Made by a program: the position numbers and the translations under genes. This document shows positions 24,700-32,177 of a stretch of DNA of 34,160 nucleotides, in pieces (the stretch's first letter is position 1; every line of letters starts with the position of its first letter). This DNA is from CAZCJA01 sp964499015 (lineage in GTDB: Bacteria > Elusimicrobiota > Elusimicrobia > F11): the NCBI GenBank assembly GCA_964499015.1, contig CAZCJA010000017.1, positions 1 through 34,160 of the forward strand, given 5' to 3'. The notes under the pieces were generated by a model, which worked only from the letters and a program-made list of their open reading frames with translations, did no database searches and was not told the DNA's origin.

Positions 24700-26477
24700 T
24701 GCGCAGAGCCTCTCTCATCATCGCCGCTTTGGTCTGCCTCGCGCCGCAAGCGCGGGCGCTTGATTTATTGGGGCAGAAGCAGGACGCGGGGGAAGCGGGC
24801 TCGTTCCTTAATTATGCCGCCAGCGCGCGTTCGCTCGGCGTGGGCCGCGCCTACACCGCCGTCGCCGACGACGCGGCCGCCACCTACTGGAACGCCTCGG
24901 GCCTGTCGCAAATCACCCGCAAAGATTTGGTCACCCTTTATTCCGCGCTGGAACAGGACACCAATTTCGGTTTCTTCAGCTACGCCCAGCCGTCCGTGGA
25001 TTACGGCACGTTCGGTTTGAGCGTCGTCAATTTGCGTTCCAGCGGTTTCGAGCGCCGCGAAGCGGTCACCGGCAACGCCATCGGCGGCTTCGAAATGTCC
25101 GAAACCGCGTTTCTCTTTTCGCACGGCATCCGCACCGGCGGAAAATGGGCGTTCGGCTCCACGGTGAAAGTGGTCCGCCAGGAAATCGACGCCAAATCCG
25201 ACATGGGCTATGGCCTCGACTTAAGCTCCCTTTATCCGCTGTCGTCCAAAATGAAAATGGGTTTTGTGATGACCAACTTGCTCGCGCCGAAACTTCAACT
25301 CGGCGAAGAAACCGAGCGCTATCCGCGTCAAATGCGCGCCGGCCTGCAATTTTTGCCCAAAGGGAACTGGATGGTTTCCACTGACTTGGTTAAATCCGAA
25401 AACAGCTCGATGAAAGTGAACATCGGCACCGAATGGACGATGAATTCTTTGGTCGCGCTGCGCGTCGGGCTCACCGACTCGGAAATCACCGCGGGTCTCG
25501 GCGTCGCCCTCGGCGACTGGAATTTGGATTACGCGATCGCCCAGTACCAGAGCGGCCCGACCGACAACGGCTTCGGCGCCTCGCACCGTTTTGGCTTGCA
25601 CTTTAAATTCGGCACCGACATCGCGGACACCGGCACCAGCCAGCGCTGGTTCTCCAAAGGCCAGGAATGCCTGTGGGCGCTCAGCGCGCTCATGAACAAA
25701 AATACCAACCCGGCCGATCAAGACGTGCAGAAACTTTTGGATGAGACCGTGCAGGTGATCCGCAACCGCGGCTATTCCAAACCGCAGGACCTCTACACGG
25801 CGCAGGGCTACATCTATTTCTTTAAGGGCGAATACGACCGCAGCGTGCAGTCGCTCAGCGAAGCCGCGCAGCTGGATCCGTCGAGCACGGTGCTCGCGAA
25901 ACACTTGGACCGCGCCCGCGCGCGCATGACCGAAGAAGACGTGGCCCGTTCCGTCGGCCAGGAAATGGCGGCGCTCAATAAAACCTTTAAGGACGGCAAT
26001 TGGCGCGCCGCGATTGCCAGCGCCAAACGCGTCTTGAGCCTGCGCCCCGACCACATCGAAGCCTCCGCCTATTTGGCGGACGCGCAGACGCGCATGAACG
26101 AGCCGATCAACCGCGGCCTGAAGATCGCCAAAGCCAAATTTGAACGCCAGGATTACTTGGACGCGATGAAGAATCTTCACGAAGTCCGCCGCCTGGACCC
26201 GGAAAACAAAGAGGCCGCCGCGCTGATGAGCAAAGCCATCGAAGCGCTGGAGAAAGATTCGACGTCGCTGGTGGTCGTGGGCCGTTCGGTGGAAGAAATT
26301 TCCAAAGACTCGCAGAAGAGCCGCGAATCCTACAGCAAAGGCTTGCGCTTCTACTCCCAGGGCAAAATCCAGGACGCTCTCGTGGCCTGGCGCGACGCCG
26401 TCCGCTACGACGAAGCCAACACCTCGGCCCAAAAAGCCTACGAACGGGCCATGCTTGAAATCAGCGCCAAGCAGTAA
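24696..26477 (+). CDS. PorV/PorQ-like outer-membrane barrel fused to TPR domain
   Basis: 593 residues from the ATG 24696 overlapping the previous stop (GGAG lies ~8 nt upstream; an adjacent ATG is also possible). A signal peptide (MMRRASLIIAALVCLAPQARA) is followed by GSFLNYAASARSLGVGRAYTAVADDAAATYWNAS..., the N-terminal signature of PorV/PorQ/UPF0164 FadL-like barrels. Alternating beta strands run to ~residue 305 (GASHRFGLHFKFG). The remaining ~290 residues are helical TPR-like repeats (LYTAQGYIYFFKGEYDRSVQSL, YSKGLRFYSQGKIQDALVAW). In Bacteroidota PorV carries T9SS cargo to the attachment complex, so its place directly after a protein with a T9SS-like C-terminus suggests a dedicated receptor. 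The fusion to TPRs is uncommon in my knowledge. Confidence 0.85.
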   Translation: MMRRASLIIAALVCLAPQARALDLLGQKQDAGEAGSFLNYAASARSLGVGRAYTAVADDAAATYWNASGLSQITRKDLVTLYSALEQDTNFGFFSYAQPSVDYGTFGLSVVNLRSSGFERREAVTGNAIGGFEMSETAFLFSHGIRTGGKWAFGSTVKVVRQEIDAKSDMGYGLDLSSLYPLSSKMKMGFVMTNLLAPKLQLGEETERYPRQMRAGLQFLPKGNWMVSTDLVKSENSSMKVNIGTEWTMNSLVALRVGLTDSEITAGLGVALGDWNLDYAIAQYQSGPTDNGFGASHRFGLHFKFGTDIADTGTSQRWFSKGQECLWALSALMNKNTNPADQDVQKLLDETVQVIRNRGYSKPQDLYTAQGYIYFFKGEYDRSVQSLSEAAQLDPSSTVLAKHLDRARARMTEEDVARSVGQEMAALNKTFKDGNWRAAIASAKRVLSLRPDHIEASAYLADAQTRMNEPINRGLKIAKAKFERQDYLDAMKNLHEVRRLDPENKEAAALMSKAIEALEKDSTSLVVVGRSVEEISKDSQKSRESYSKGLRFYSQGKIQDALVAWRDAVRYDEANTSAQKAYERAMLEISAKQ

Positions 26478-26503
26478 GCGTCCCCAACGTCTTTTCCGAG
26501 GCC

Positions 26504-26533
26504 TTGAGCCGGTTCCGTTGAATCTCCTATAAT
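26504..26533 (+). promoter_or_regulatory. Putative sigma-70 promoter of the cysC operon
   Basis: TTGAGC (26504-26509), an 18-bp spacer and TATAAT (26528-26533) lie in the 114-bp gap before cysC. The -10 is perfect and the -35 matches TTGACA at four of six positions. Confidence 0.5.
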
Positions 26534-26591
26534 CCAATCTCCTCAACGCGCGGTTTCTCCAGCGCTTCTCCTAGCCCAAAAAGAGGTTTAA

Positions 26592-27125
26592 ATGTCAGTA
26601 GCCCACACGTTATGGTTTACCGGCCTTTCCGGCGCCGGCAAATCCACCTTGTCCGCCCTCGTTGCCGACGCGCTGCGCCAGCGCGGCGAAAAAGTGGAGG
26701 TTTTGGACGGGGATGAGGTGCGCACCCATTTAAGCGCCGGCCTCTCCTTCAGCAAAGAAGACCGTGATATCAACGTCAAACGCATCGGCTACGTCTGCAA
26801 GTTGCTGACCAGAAACGGCGTTTGGGCGGTGTCCGCCGCCATTTCGCCGTATCGCGAGATTCGCGACTTTAACCGTCAGCAAATCGGCCGATTCATCGAG
26901 ATATATGTGGAGTGCTCCATTGAAGAGTTGTCACGCCGCGACGTGAAGGGCCTGTACAAAAAAGCGCTCGCCGGCGAGATCAAGAATTTTACCGGCGTTT
27001 CCGATCCGTACGAGCCGCCGCTGAACCCAGAGATCACGGTCAATTCGGGCACGGAAAAAGTCGAGCAAAGTCTCGGAAAGATTCTCGCCTACCTCGAGAA
27101 CAAAAAGTTTATTTCCCATGCTTGA
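26592..27125 (+). CDS. cysC: Adenylylsulfate kinase (APS kinase)
   Basis: 177 residues, a normal length. The P-loop GLSGAGKS is at 11-18, LDGDEVR at 38-44, and VSAAISPYR carries the conserved Ser85 region; LSRRDVKGLYKKALAGEIKNFTG and PYEPP are further APS-kinase signatures. It phosphorylates APS with ATP to PAPS. AGAGG precedes the ATG. The next gene starts inside its 3' end (8-nt overlap). No ATP sulfurylase gene is visible nearby, so APS must come from an enzyme encoded elsewhere. In context with a CysH-type reductase, it belongs to sulfate assimilation or supplies PAPS for sulfation. Confidence 0.93.
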   Translation: MSVAHTLWFTGLSGAGKSTLSALVADALRQRGEKVEVLDGDEVRTHLSAGLSFSKEDRDINVKRIGYVCKLLTRNGVWAVSAAISPYREIRDFNRQQIGRFIEIYVECSIEELSRRDVKGLYKKALAGEIKNFTGVSDPYEPPLNPEITVNSGTEKVEQSLGKILAYLENKKFISHA

Positions 27126-27978
27126 TCTTCAATTGCACACGACCGACTCCGACGGCACCTGGCCGTGGGACAAAGTTCTTAACCACTGTCTCTCGATCGG
27201 GCTAAAAGCGTTCGCGATCACCGACCACGACACCATCGTCCGCCGCGAAGAGATCGTGGCGTGGGGAAAGAAAAACAACGCGCTGGCCATTCCCGGCATC
27301 GAACTCTCGACGCGCGAAAACGGGCAGACGGTGCACTTGCTCGGCTACTTTTTGGACGGACCGCTGGAAAAATTGGAAGGGCGGCTTAAATACCTGCGCG
27401 ACGAGCGCGACATCCGCAACAAGAAGATCATCGAAAAGTTGCAAGCGCTGGGTTTTGCCGTGACGGAAGAGGAGCTCAAGGAAGTTGCCGGCCGGGCCAC
27501 CGTCGGCCGCCCGCATATCGCGCGGCTGCTTCTGCAGAAGGGCTACATTAAAACGATTGTGGAGGCCTTTGACCGCTTTTTGACTCCGGGCGGGGGGGCT
27601 TATTTCCCGAAAGAGGAACTTCCGCTCCACGAAGGGATTGAACTTTTATATGGGGCCGGGGCGGTGACCTCGGTGGCGCACCCGGGATTGCTCAAACGCA
27701 ATCCCACGGAAATGGAAGAATCGATCCGCCGCTGGAAAGGCTGGGGCTTGGACGCGCTGGAAGGAATTTACCCGGGGTACTCGGCGGAGCAGGCGTCGTT
27801 TTTCCGCCGCATGGCGTCAAAATTCGATTTGTTGGTTACGGGCGGCTCCGATTTTCACGGTGAAAACAAACCGCATCTGAAGATCGGGGTGGGCAACGGC
27901 AATTTAAACGTGCCCGACGAGCTTTTGGAACCATTGTTGAAAAGAAGGGAAGAAATTGAACATAGCCGAACTAAATAA
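27118..27978 (+). CDS. PHP-domain phosphoesterase, probable 3',5'-nucleoside bisphosphate (PAP) phosphatase
   Basis: 286 residues. PHP motifs are LDLQLHTTDSDGTW (I), AITDHDT (II), IPGIELST (III), GRPHIARLL, TSVAHPGLL and GGSDFHG. This matches the YciV/RNase AM and pAp-phosphatase branch. Motif I reads D-L-Q-L-H, so the usual first metal-binding His is Gln5. Family enzymes hydrolyse 3',5'-bisphosphonucleotides such as PAP to AMP, or 5' ends of RNA. It overlaps cysC upstream and cysH downstream (23 nt), which favours PAP removal, since PAP is the by-product of PAPS use (inference). Confidence 0.85.
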   Translation: MLDLQLHTTDSDGTWPWDKVLNHCLSIGLKAFAITDHDTIVRREEIVAWGKKNNALAIPGIELSTRENGQTVHLLGYFLDGPLEKLEGRLKYLRDERDIRNKKIIEKLQALGFAVTEEELKEVAGRATVGRPHIARLLLQKGYIKTIVEAFDRFLTPGGGAYFPKEELPLHEGIELLYGAGAVTSVAHPGLLKRNPTEMEESIRRWKGWGLDALEGIYPGYSAEQASFFRRMASKFDLLVTGGSDFHGENKPHLKIGVGNGNLNVPDELLEPLLKRREEIEHSRTK

Positions 27979-28645
27979 GAAGTTCGAAACCGCCGACCCC
28001 CACGCGATCCTGCGTTGGGCGATTGCCACCTACGGCCAAAAGGCCGCGGTGTCCTCGTCGTTCGGCGCGCAAAGCGCCGTCCTTCTGCATATGCTTGCCG
28101 ACATCGACTCCAGCGTTCCCGTTTTGTTCCTTAACACCGGCTTTTTGTTCAAAGAAACCATTCAATACAAAGACCAATTGGCCAAACGGCTGAAGTTGAA
28201 TATCAAAGAGTTTCTGCCCACGCCGCAGCAGCTGGAAATCGTCAAAAAGCGCCTGGCCGACCCCGACAACAAGCCCGGCGTTTGCTGCGATGAGACCAAG
28301 GTGGACCTCATGAAGCGCTCGCTGGAAGGGGTTTCCTGCTGGATTGCCGGCCTGCGGCGCAAGCAGTCGTCCACCAGAAAAGACATCGAGATCATTGAAG
28401 AGTATGGTTCCGGTTTGATAAAAGTCCATCCGATCGCCACGTGGACGTCGAAGGACGTCTACGAGTACATGAAGAAGCACGACCTGCCGTTCCATCCGTT
28501 GTGGGAAAAAGGGTATACCAGCATCGGTTGCGAGCCGTGCACGCGCCCGCCGATACCGGGAGAAGACGAGCGCAGCGGGCGATGGGCGGGCCAAGACAAG
28601 ACGGAATGCGGCATCCACACCTTTTTGCCTAAAGAAAAAAAATAA
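27956..28645 (+). CDS. cysH: Iron-sulfur-type APS/PAPS reductase
   Basis: 229 residues from TTG 27956, the only reasonable start, with GGGAAG a few nt upstream. The N-terminus AVSSSFGAQSAVLLHML is the PP-loop-like nucleotide site, and ECGIH near the C-terminus (Cys218) is the catalytic cysteine. Cys110-Cys111 and Cys192-x2-Cys195 are the CC...CxxC ligands of the [4Fe-4S] cluster that marks APS reductases and Bacillus-type dual APS/PAPS reductases, and is absent from E. coli CysH. It reduces the sulfonucleotide to sulfite with thioredoxin. The partner APS kinase upstream suggests PAPS could also be a substrate. Confidence 0.93.
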   Translation: MNIAELNKKFETADPHAILRWAIATYGQKAAVSSSFGAQSAVLLHMLADIDSSVPVLFLNTGFLFKETIQYKDQLAKRLKLNIKEFLPTPQQLEIVKKRLADPDNKPGVCCDETKVDLMKRSLEGVSCWIAGLRRKQSSTRKDIEIIEEYGSGLIKVHPIATWTSKDVYEYMKKHDLPFHPLWEKGYTSIGCEPCTRPPIPGEDERSGRWAGQDKTECGIHTFLPKEKK

Positions 28646-28668
28646 CTCCGCAATTAAAGGAGACGTAC

Positions 28669-29415
28669 ATGAACAACATGCTGCAGCTTTTTATCGGCGC
28701 TTGGATGCACCCGTGGAGAACGATGGAGATGGTGCGAGAGCAGCCGCAAGACTCCTCGATTAAACCGGCGATCGTTTATGTGACCCTTGTGGGCTTGATC
28801 AGCGGCTTGATTACCGGGTTGATGGGCTATGCCTATCCGGATCCGCGCTTGCTGGCCGGCGGCGTGACGCGCACCTTCGCCTTGTGGAGCATTCTTCTCC
28901 TTCCTCTTTTTTATGTGATCGGCAGCTTCATCAGCGCGACGATCGTTTGGGGCATCGTGGTCGGCTTCGTCCGCGGCTCTCTCTCCGAATACAAAACGAT
29001 TTATCGCCTGCTCGTCGTGCCGGTGGCGTTTTATCCGATCTCGACCTTGCTTGCGGCCTTTCCGCCGGAATGGGGACTGGCTCTCGACAACATCACGCAG
29101 TGGATCGCGGTCGGCATCAATGTTTGGGCCACCGCTGTGTTGATCGGCGGCGTGGTGATCGTGATGAGCACTCCGAAAGTACGCACGATCGTGACCTTCG
29201 TTTTGATTTTCTTGACGTTCATCGCCCTGTCGTTCCTGATGATGTTCAGCATGCGCTCGCAGATTCCGGGCCAGCCGCTGACCGCAGGCGACTTCGGAGC
29301 GGGAGATTTTGACGTATCTGATGAGGAACTCGATGCGCAGTTGGATGATATGGTCGGCAAGGCTAAAAACCCCGCCGGCGCGCCCAGCAAAGCTACGGCC
29401 CCTTCAAAGAAATAA
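28669..29415 (+). CDS. Yip1-like multi-pass membrane protein
   Basis: 248 residues with about five membrane segments (~34-55, 69-103 perhaps two, 113-131, 144-166, 172-194). It starts LFIGAWMHPWRTMEMVREQPQ, the characteristic lead-in of bacterial Yip1-domain proteins (family from memory). The C-terminal ~45 residues are acidic, then Lys/Ala/Pro-rich (DVSDEELDAQLDDMVGKAK). AAGGAG lies at proper spacing before the ATG. The gene is 23 nt after cysH and 29 nt before ppdK, so read-through is possible. Function unknown. Confidence 0.75.
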   Translation: MNNMLQLFIGAWMHPWRTMEMVREQPQDSSIKPAIVYVTLVGLISGLITGLMGYAYPDPRLLAGGVTRTFALWSILLLPLFYVIGSFISATIVWGIVVGFVRGSLSEYKTIYRLLVVPVAFYPISTLLAAFPPEWGLALDNITQWIAVGINVWATAVLIGGVVIVMSTPKVRTIVTFVLIFLTFIALSFLMMFSMRSQIPGQPLTAGDFGAGDFDVSDEELDAQLDDMVGKAKNPAGAPSKATAPSKK

Positions 29416-29416
29416 C

Positions 29417-29428
29417 GGGATTAATCCC
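29417..29428. promoter_or_regulatory. 12-bp perfect palindrome before the ppdK ribosome-binding site
   Basis: GGGATTAATCCC is self-complementary with no loop and directly abuts the AAGGAG Shine-Dalgarno. It is a possible operator for ppdK; chance is not excluded. Confidence 0.3.
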
Positions 29429-29444
29429 AAGGAGAAAAGCATCA

Positions 29445-32096
29445 ATGGCAAAGAACATTAAGTACGTGTATTCGTTCGGCGGCGGCAAGGCCGACGGAAC
29501 TGGCAAACAGAAAGATCTTCTCGGCGGAAAAGGCGCAGGCCTCGCCGAAATGTCGAAATCGGGCGTTCCCGTTCCTCCCGGGTTCACCATCACCACGGAC
29601 GTTTGTCGCGCCTATTACGCGAACAAAAGAACCGTCCCCAAAGAACTCGACGGCCAAATGAAAGCCGCGATGGAAAAATTACAGAAACAATCGGGCAAGA
29701 AGTTCGGCGACCTGAAATCCCCGCTTCTCGTTTCCGTCCGTTCCGGCGCGAAATTCTCGATGCCCGGAATGATGGACACGATCTTGAACTTGGGCATCAG
29801 CGACACGGTCGTGGAAAGCATGGCCGCCGCCACCGGCAACCCGCGCTTCGCCTGGGACGCGTACCGCCGCTTCATTCAGATGTTTGGCGACGTGGTTTAT
29901 GACGTGGCCAAGCACAAATTCGAACACGTGCTGAACGCTGTCAAACAGGAAAAAAGTGCGCAAAAAGACACGGACTTGACCTCCGACGACTTGAAAGAGG
30001 TGGTGAAACGTTACAAGGCGCTCTTCAAAGAAAACACCGGCGAAGATTTCCCGCAAGACGCGTGGAAACAGCTCACCGCCGCCCGCGACGCGGTGTTCCG
30101 TTCGTGGATGAACGACCGCGCGGTGACTTATCGCCGCTTGAACAAAATCGACGACGACCTCGGCACCGCCGTTAACGTGCAGTCGATGGTGTTCGGCAAC
30201 ATGGGCAATGATTCCGGCACGGGCGTGGGCTTTACCCGCAACCCGTCCACCGGCGCCAAAGAGTTTTACGGCGAATATTTGACCAACGCCCAGGGCGAAG
30301 ACGTGGTGGCCGGCATCCGCACCCCGAAGCCCATTCGCGAACTTGAAAACGATATGCCGAAGGTGTACGCCGAGCTGCGCCAGATCACGAGCCGCTTGGA
30401 AAAACACTACCGCGACATTCAGGACTTCGAGTTCACCTTTGAAAAAGGAAAGCTCTACATGCTGCAGACGCGTACCGGAAAACGGACCGCCTTTGCCGCC
30501 GTTAAAATCGCGGTCGACATGGTGAAAGAGAAGATCCTCTCCAAAGAGGAAGCGCTTCTTCGCGTCGATCCGGAACAGATCAACCAGCTCCTCCATCCTA
30601 TTATTGACCCGAAAGCCAGCCTGAAGGTCATCACCTCGGGGCTCCCGGCCTCGCCGGGCGCGGCCACGGGCAAAGCGGTGTTCACCGCAGATGTTGCGGC
30701 GGAACGCGGCGACAACGAACCGGTCATCTTGGTTCGCGATGAGACCAACCCCGACGACATTCACGGCATGGTCGCGGCCCGCGGTATTTTGACCGCGCGC
30801 GGCGGCATGACCTCGCACGCGGCCGTTGTGGCGCGCGGCATGGGCAAGCCCTGCGTCGCCGGATGCGAAACCATTCGCGTCAACGAAGAGGAAAAGAAAT
30901 TCAGCATCAACGGCACCACCATTAAGGAAAACGACTGGATCACCATCGACGGTTCCACCGGCCGCGTGATCACGGGCCAAGTGCCTCTGATGGAAGCCAC
31001 GCTCTCGGCCGACTTCGACATGCTGATGAGCTGGGCGGACGCGATCCGCACGCTGAAAGTTCGCGCCAACGCGGACATTCCGCGCGACGCCATCCAGGCC
31101 ATGAAGTTCGGCGCGCAAGGCATCGGCCTCTGCCGCACCGAACACATGTTCTTCGCCGAAGACCGTTTGCCGTACATGCAGGAAATGATCGTGGCGGACG
31201 ACGTTGAGGCCCGCCGCAAAGCGTTGGATAAGCTCTTCCACTTCCAGAAAGAAGACTTCAAAGGTCTCCTGAAAGAAATGAAGGGCTTCCCGGTGACGAT
31301 CCGCACCTTGGATCCGCCTCTGCACGAGTTCTTGCCGAAAACGCAGGAAGCCGCTGAAGAGCTTTCGAAGAAGATCAACGTTTCCGCCGATAAAATCTGG
31401 CAGAAAGCGAAAGACTTGCATGAGTTCAATCCGATGCTCGGTCACCGCGGCTGCCGCCTCGGCATCACGTATCCGGAAATCACGGAAATGCAGGCGCGCG
31501 CCATCATCACCGCCGCGTGCGAGCTGGCGAAAGAGAAAATTAAGTCTTATCCCGAAATCATGATTCCGCTCGTCGGCTTCGACACGGAACTCAAAGACCA
31601 GAAAGCGATCGTCGTTCAGGTCGCCGATGAAGTGATGAAGCAGCAAGGCGTGAAGGTTCCGTACACCGTCGGAACCATGATCGAAGTTCCGCGCGGGGCG
31701 CTCACCGCCGACAAAATCGCGGAAACCGCCGAGTTCTTCTCCTTCGGCACCAACGACCTGACGCAGATGACGCTCGGTTTCTCGCGCGACGACGCCGGCA
31801 AGTTCATTAAGGAATACATGAACAAGAAAGTGTTCCGCGACGACCCGTTCCAGACGCTGGATCAAACCGGCGTGGGCGAACTGATCAAATACGCGATCGG
31901 CAAAGGCCGCAGCGTGAAGAAAGATCTCAAGGTCGGTATCTGCGGCGAACACGGCGGAGACCCGGAGTCGGTGAAATTCTGTCACCGCGCCAAGTTCTCC
32001 TATGTGTCCGCAAGCCCGTTCCGCATTCCGATCGCCCGCTTGGCCGCAGCCCAAGCCGTGATCGAAGGCAAAACGGCCACTGTCCGCGACCGCTAG
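29445..32096 (+). CDS. ppdK: Pyruvate, phosphate dikinase
   Basis: 883 residues, full length. The N-terminal nucleotide-binding domain begins with YVYSFGGGKADG and LLGGKGAGLAEM. The central phosphohistidine domain has GGMTSHAAVVARGMG with His458. The C-terminal PEP/pyruvate TIM barrel has GICGEHGGDPESVKF with Cys833, plus FGTNDLTQMTLGFSRDD. It interconverts pyruvate + ATP + Pi with PEP + AMP + PPi, typical of pyrophosphate-linked glycolysis or gluconeogenesis in anaerobes. AAGGAG lies ~10 nt before the ATG, and a strong terminator follows. Confidence 0.97.
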   Translation: MAKNIKYVYSFGGGKADGTGKQKDLLGGKGAGLAEMSKSGVPVPPGFTITTDVCRAYYANKRTVPKELDGQMKAAMEKLQKQSGKKFGDLKSPLLVSVRSGAKFSMPGMMDTILNLGISDTVVESMAAATGNPRFAWDAYRRFIQMFGDVVYDVAKHKFEHVLNAVKQEKSAQKDTDLTSDDLKEVVKRYKALFKENTGEDFPQDAWKQLTAARDAVFRSWMNDRAVTYRRLNKIDDDLGTAVNVQSMVFGNMGNDSGTGVGFTRNPSTGAKEFYGEYLTNAQGEDVVAGIRTPKPIRELENDMPKVYAELRQITSRLEKHYRDIQDFEFTFEKGKLYMLQTRTGKRTAFAAVKIAVDMVKEKILSKEEALLRVDPEQINQLLHPIIDPKASLKVITSGLPASPGAATGKAVFTADVAAERGDNEPVILVRDETNPDDIHGMVAARGILTARGGMTSHAAVVARGMGKPCVAGCETIRVNEEEKKFSINGTTIKENDWITIDGSTGRVITGQVPLMEATLSADFDMLMSWADAIRTLKVRANADIPRDAIQAMKFGAQGIGLCRTEHMFFAEDRLPYMQEMIVADDVEARRKALDKLFHFQKEDFKGLLKEMKGFPVTIRTLDPPLHEFLPKTQEAAEELSKKINVSADKIWQKAKDLHEFNPMLGHRGCRLGITYPEITEMQARAIITAACELAKEKIKSYPEIMIPLVGFDTELKDQKAIVVQVADEVMKQQGVKVPYTVGTMIEVPRGALTADKIAETAEFFSFGTNDLTQMTLGFSRDDAGKFIKEYMNKKVFRDDPFQTLDQTGVGELIKYAIGKGRSVKKDLKVGICGEHGGDPESVKFCHRAKFSYVSASPFRIPIARLAAAQAVIEGKTATVRDR

Positions 32097-32114
32097 TTTC
32101 TAAACGTTTCATAT

Positions 32115-32158
32115 AAGAACCGCCATTCTGTTAACGCAGGGTGGCGGTTCTTTTTTTT
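32115..32158 (+). terminator. Rho-independent terminator of ppdK
   Basis: AAGAACCGCCA (32115-32125) pairs perfectly with TGGCGGTTCTT (32142-32152) over 11 bp, followed by a T-run to 32158. Confidence 0.9.
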
Positions 32159-32177
32159 ACCTGTATAATCGGAGCAG

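Noticed and set aside
29679..32054. 791-codon ORF antisense to ppdK
   Set aside because: It is entirely inside a well-conserved gene on the other strand; its His/Arg/Phe-rich composition is that of a GC-rich antisense shadow.
32164..32169. TATAAT just before the glcD-like start codon
   Set aside because: It would place the transcript start on or next to the ATG although a GGAG is present, and the position for a -35 lies in the ppdK terminator with no match.
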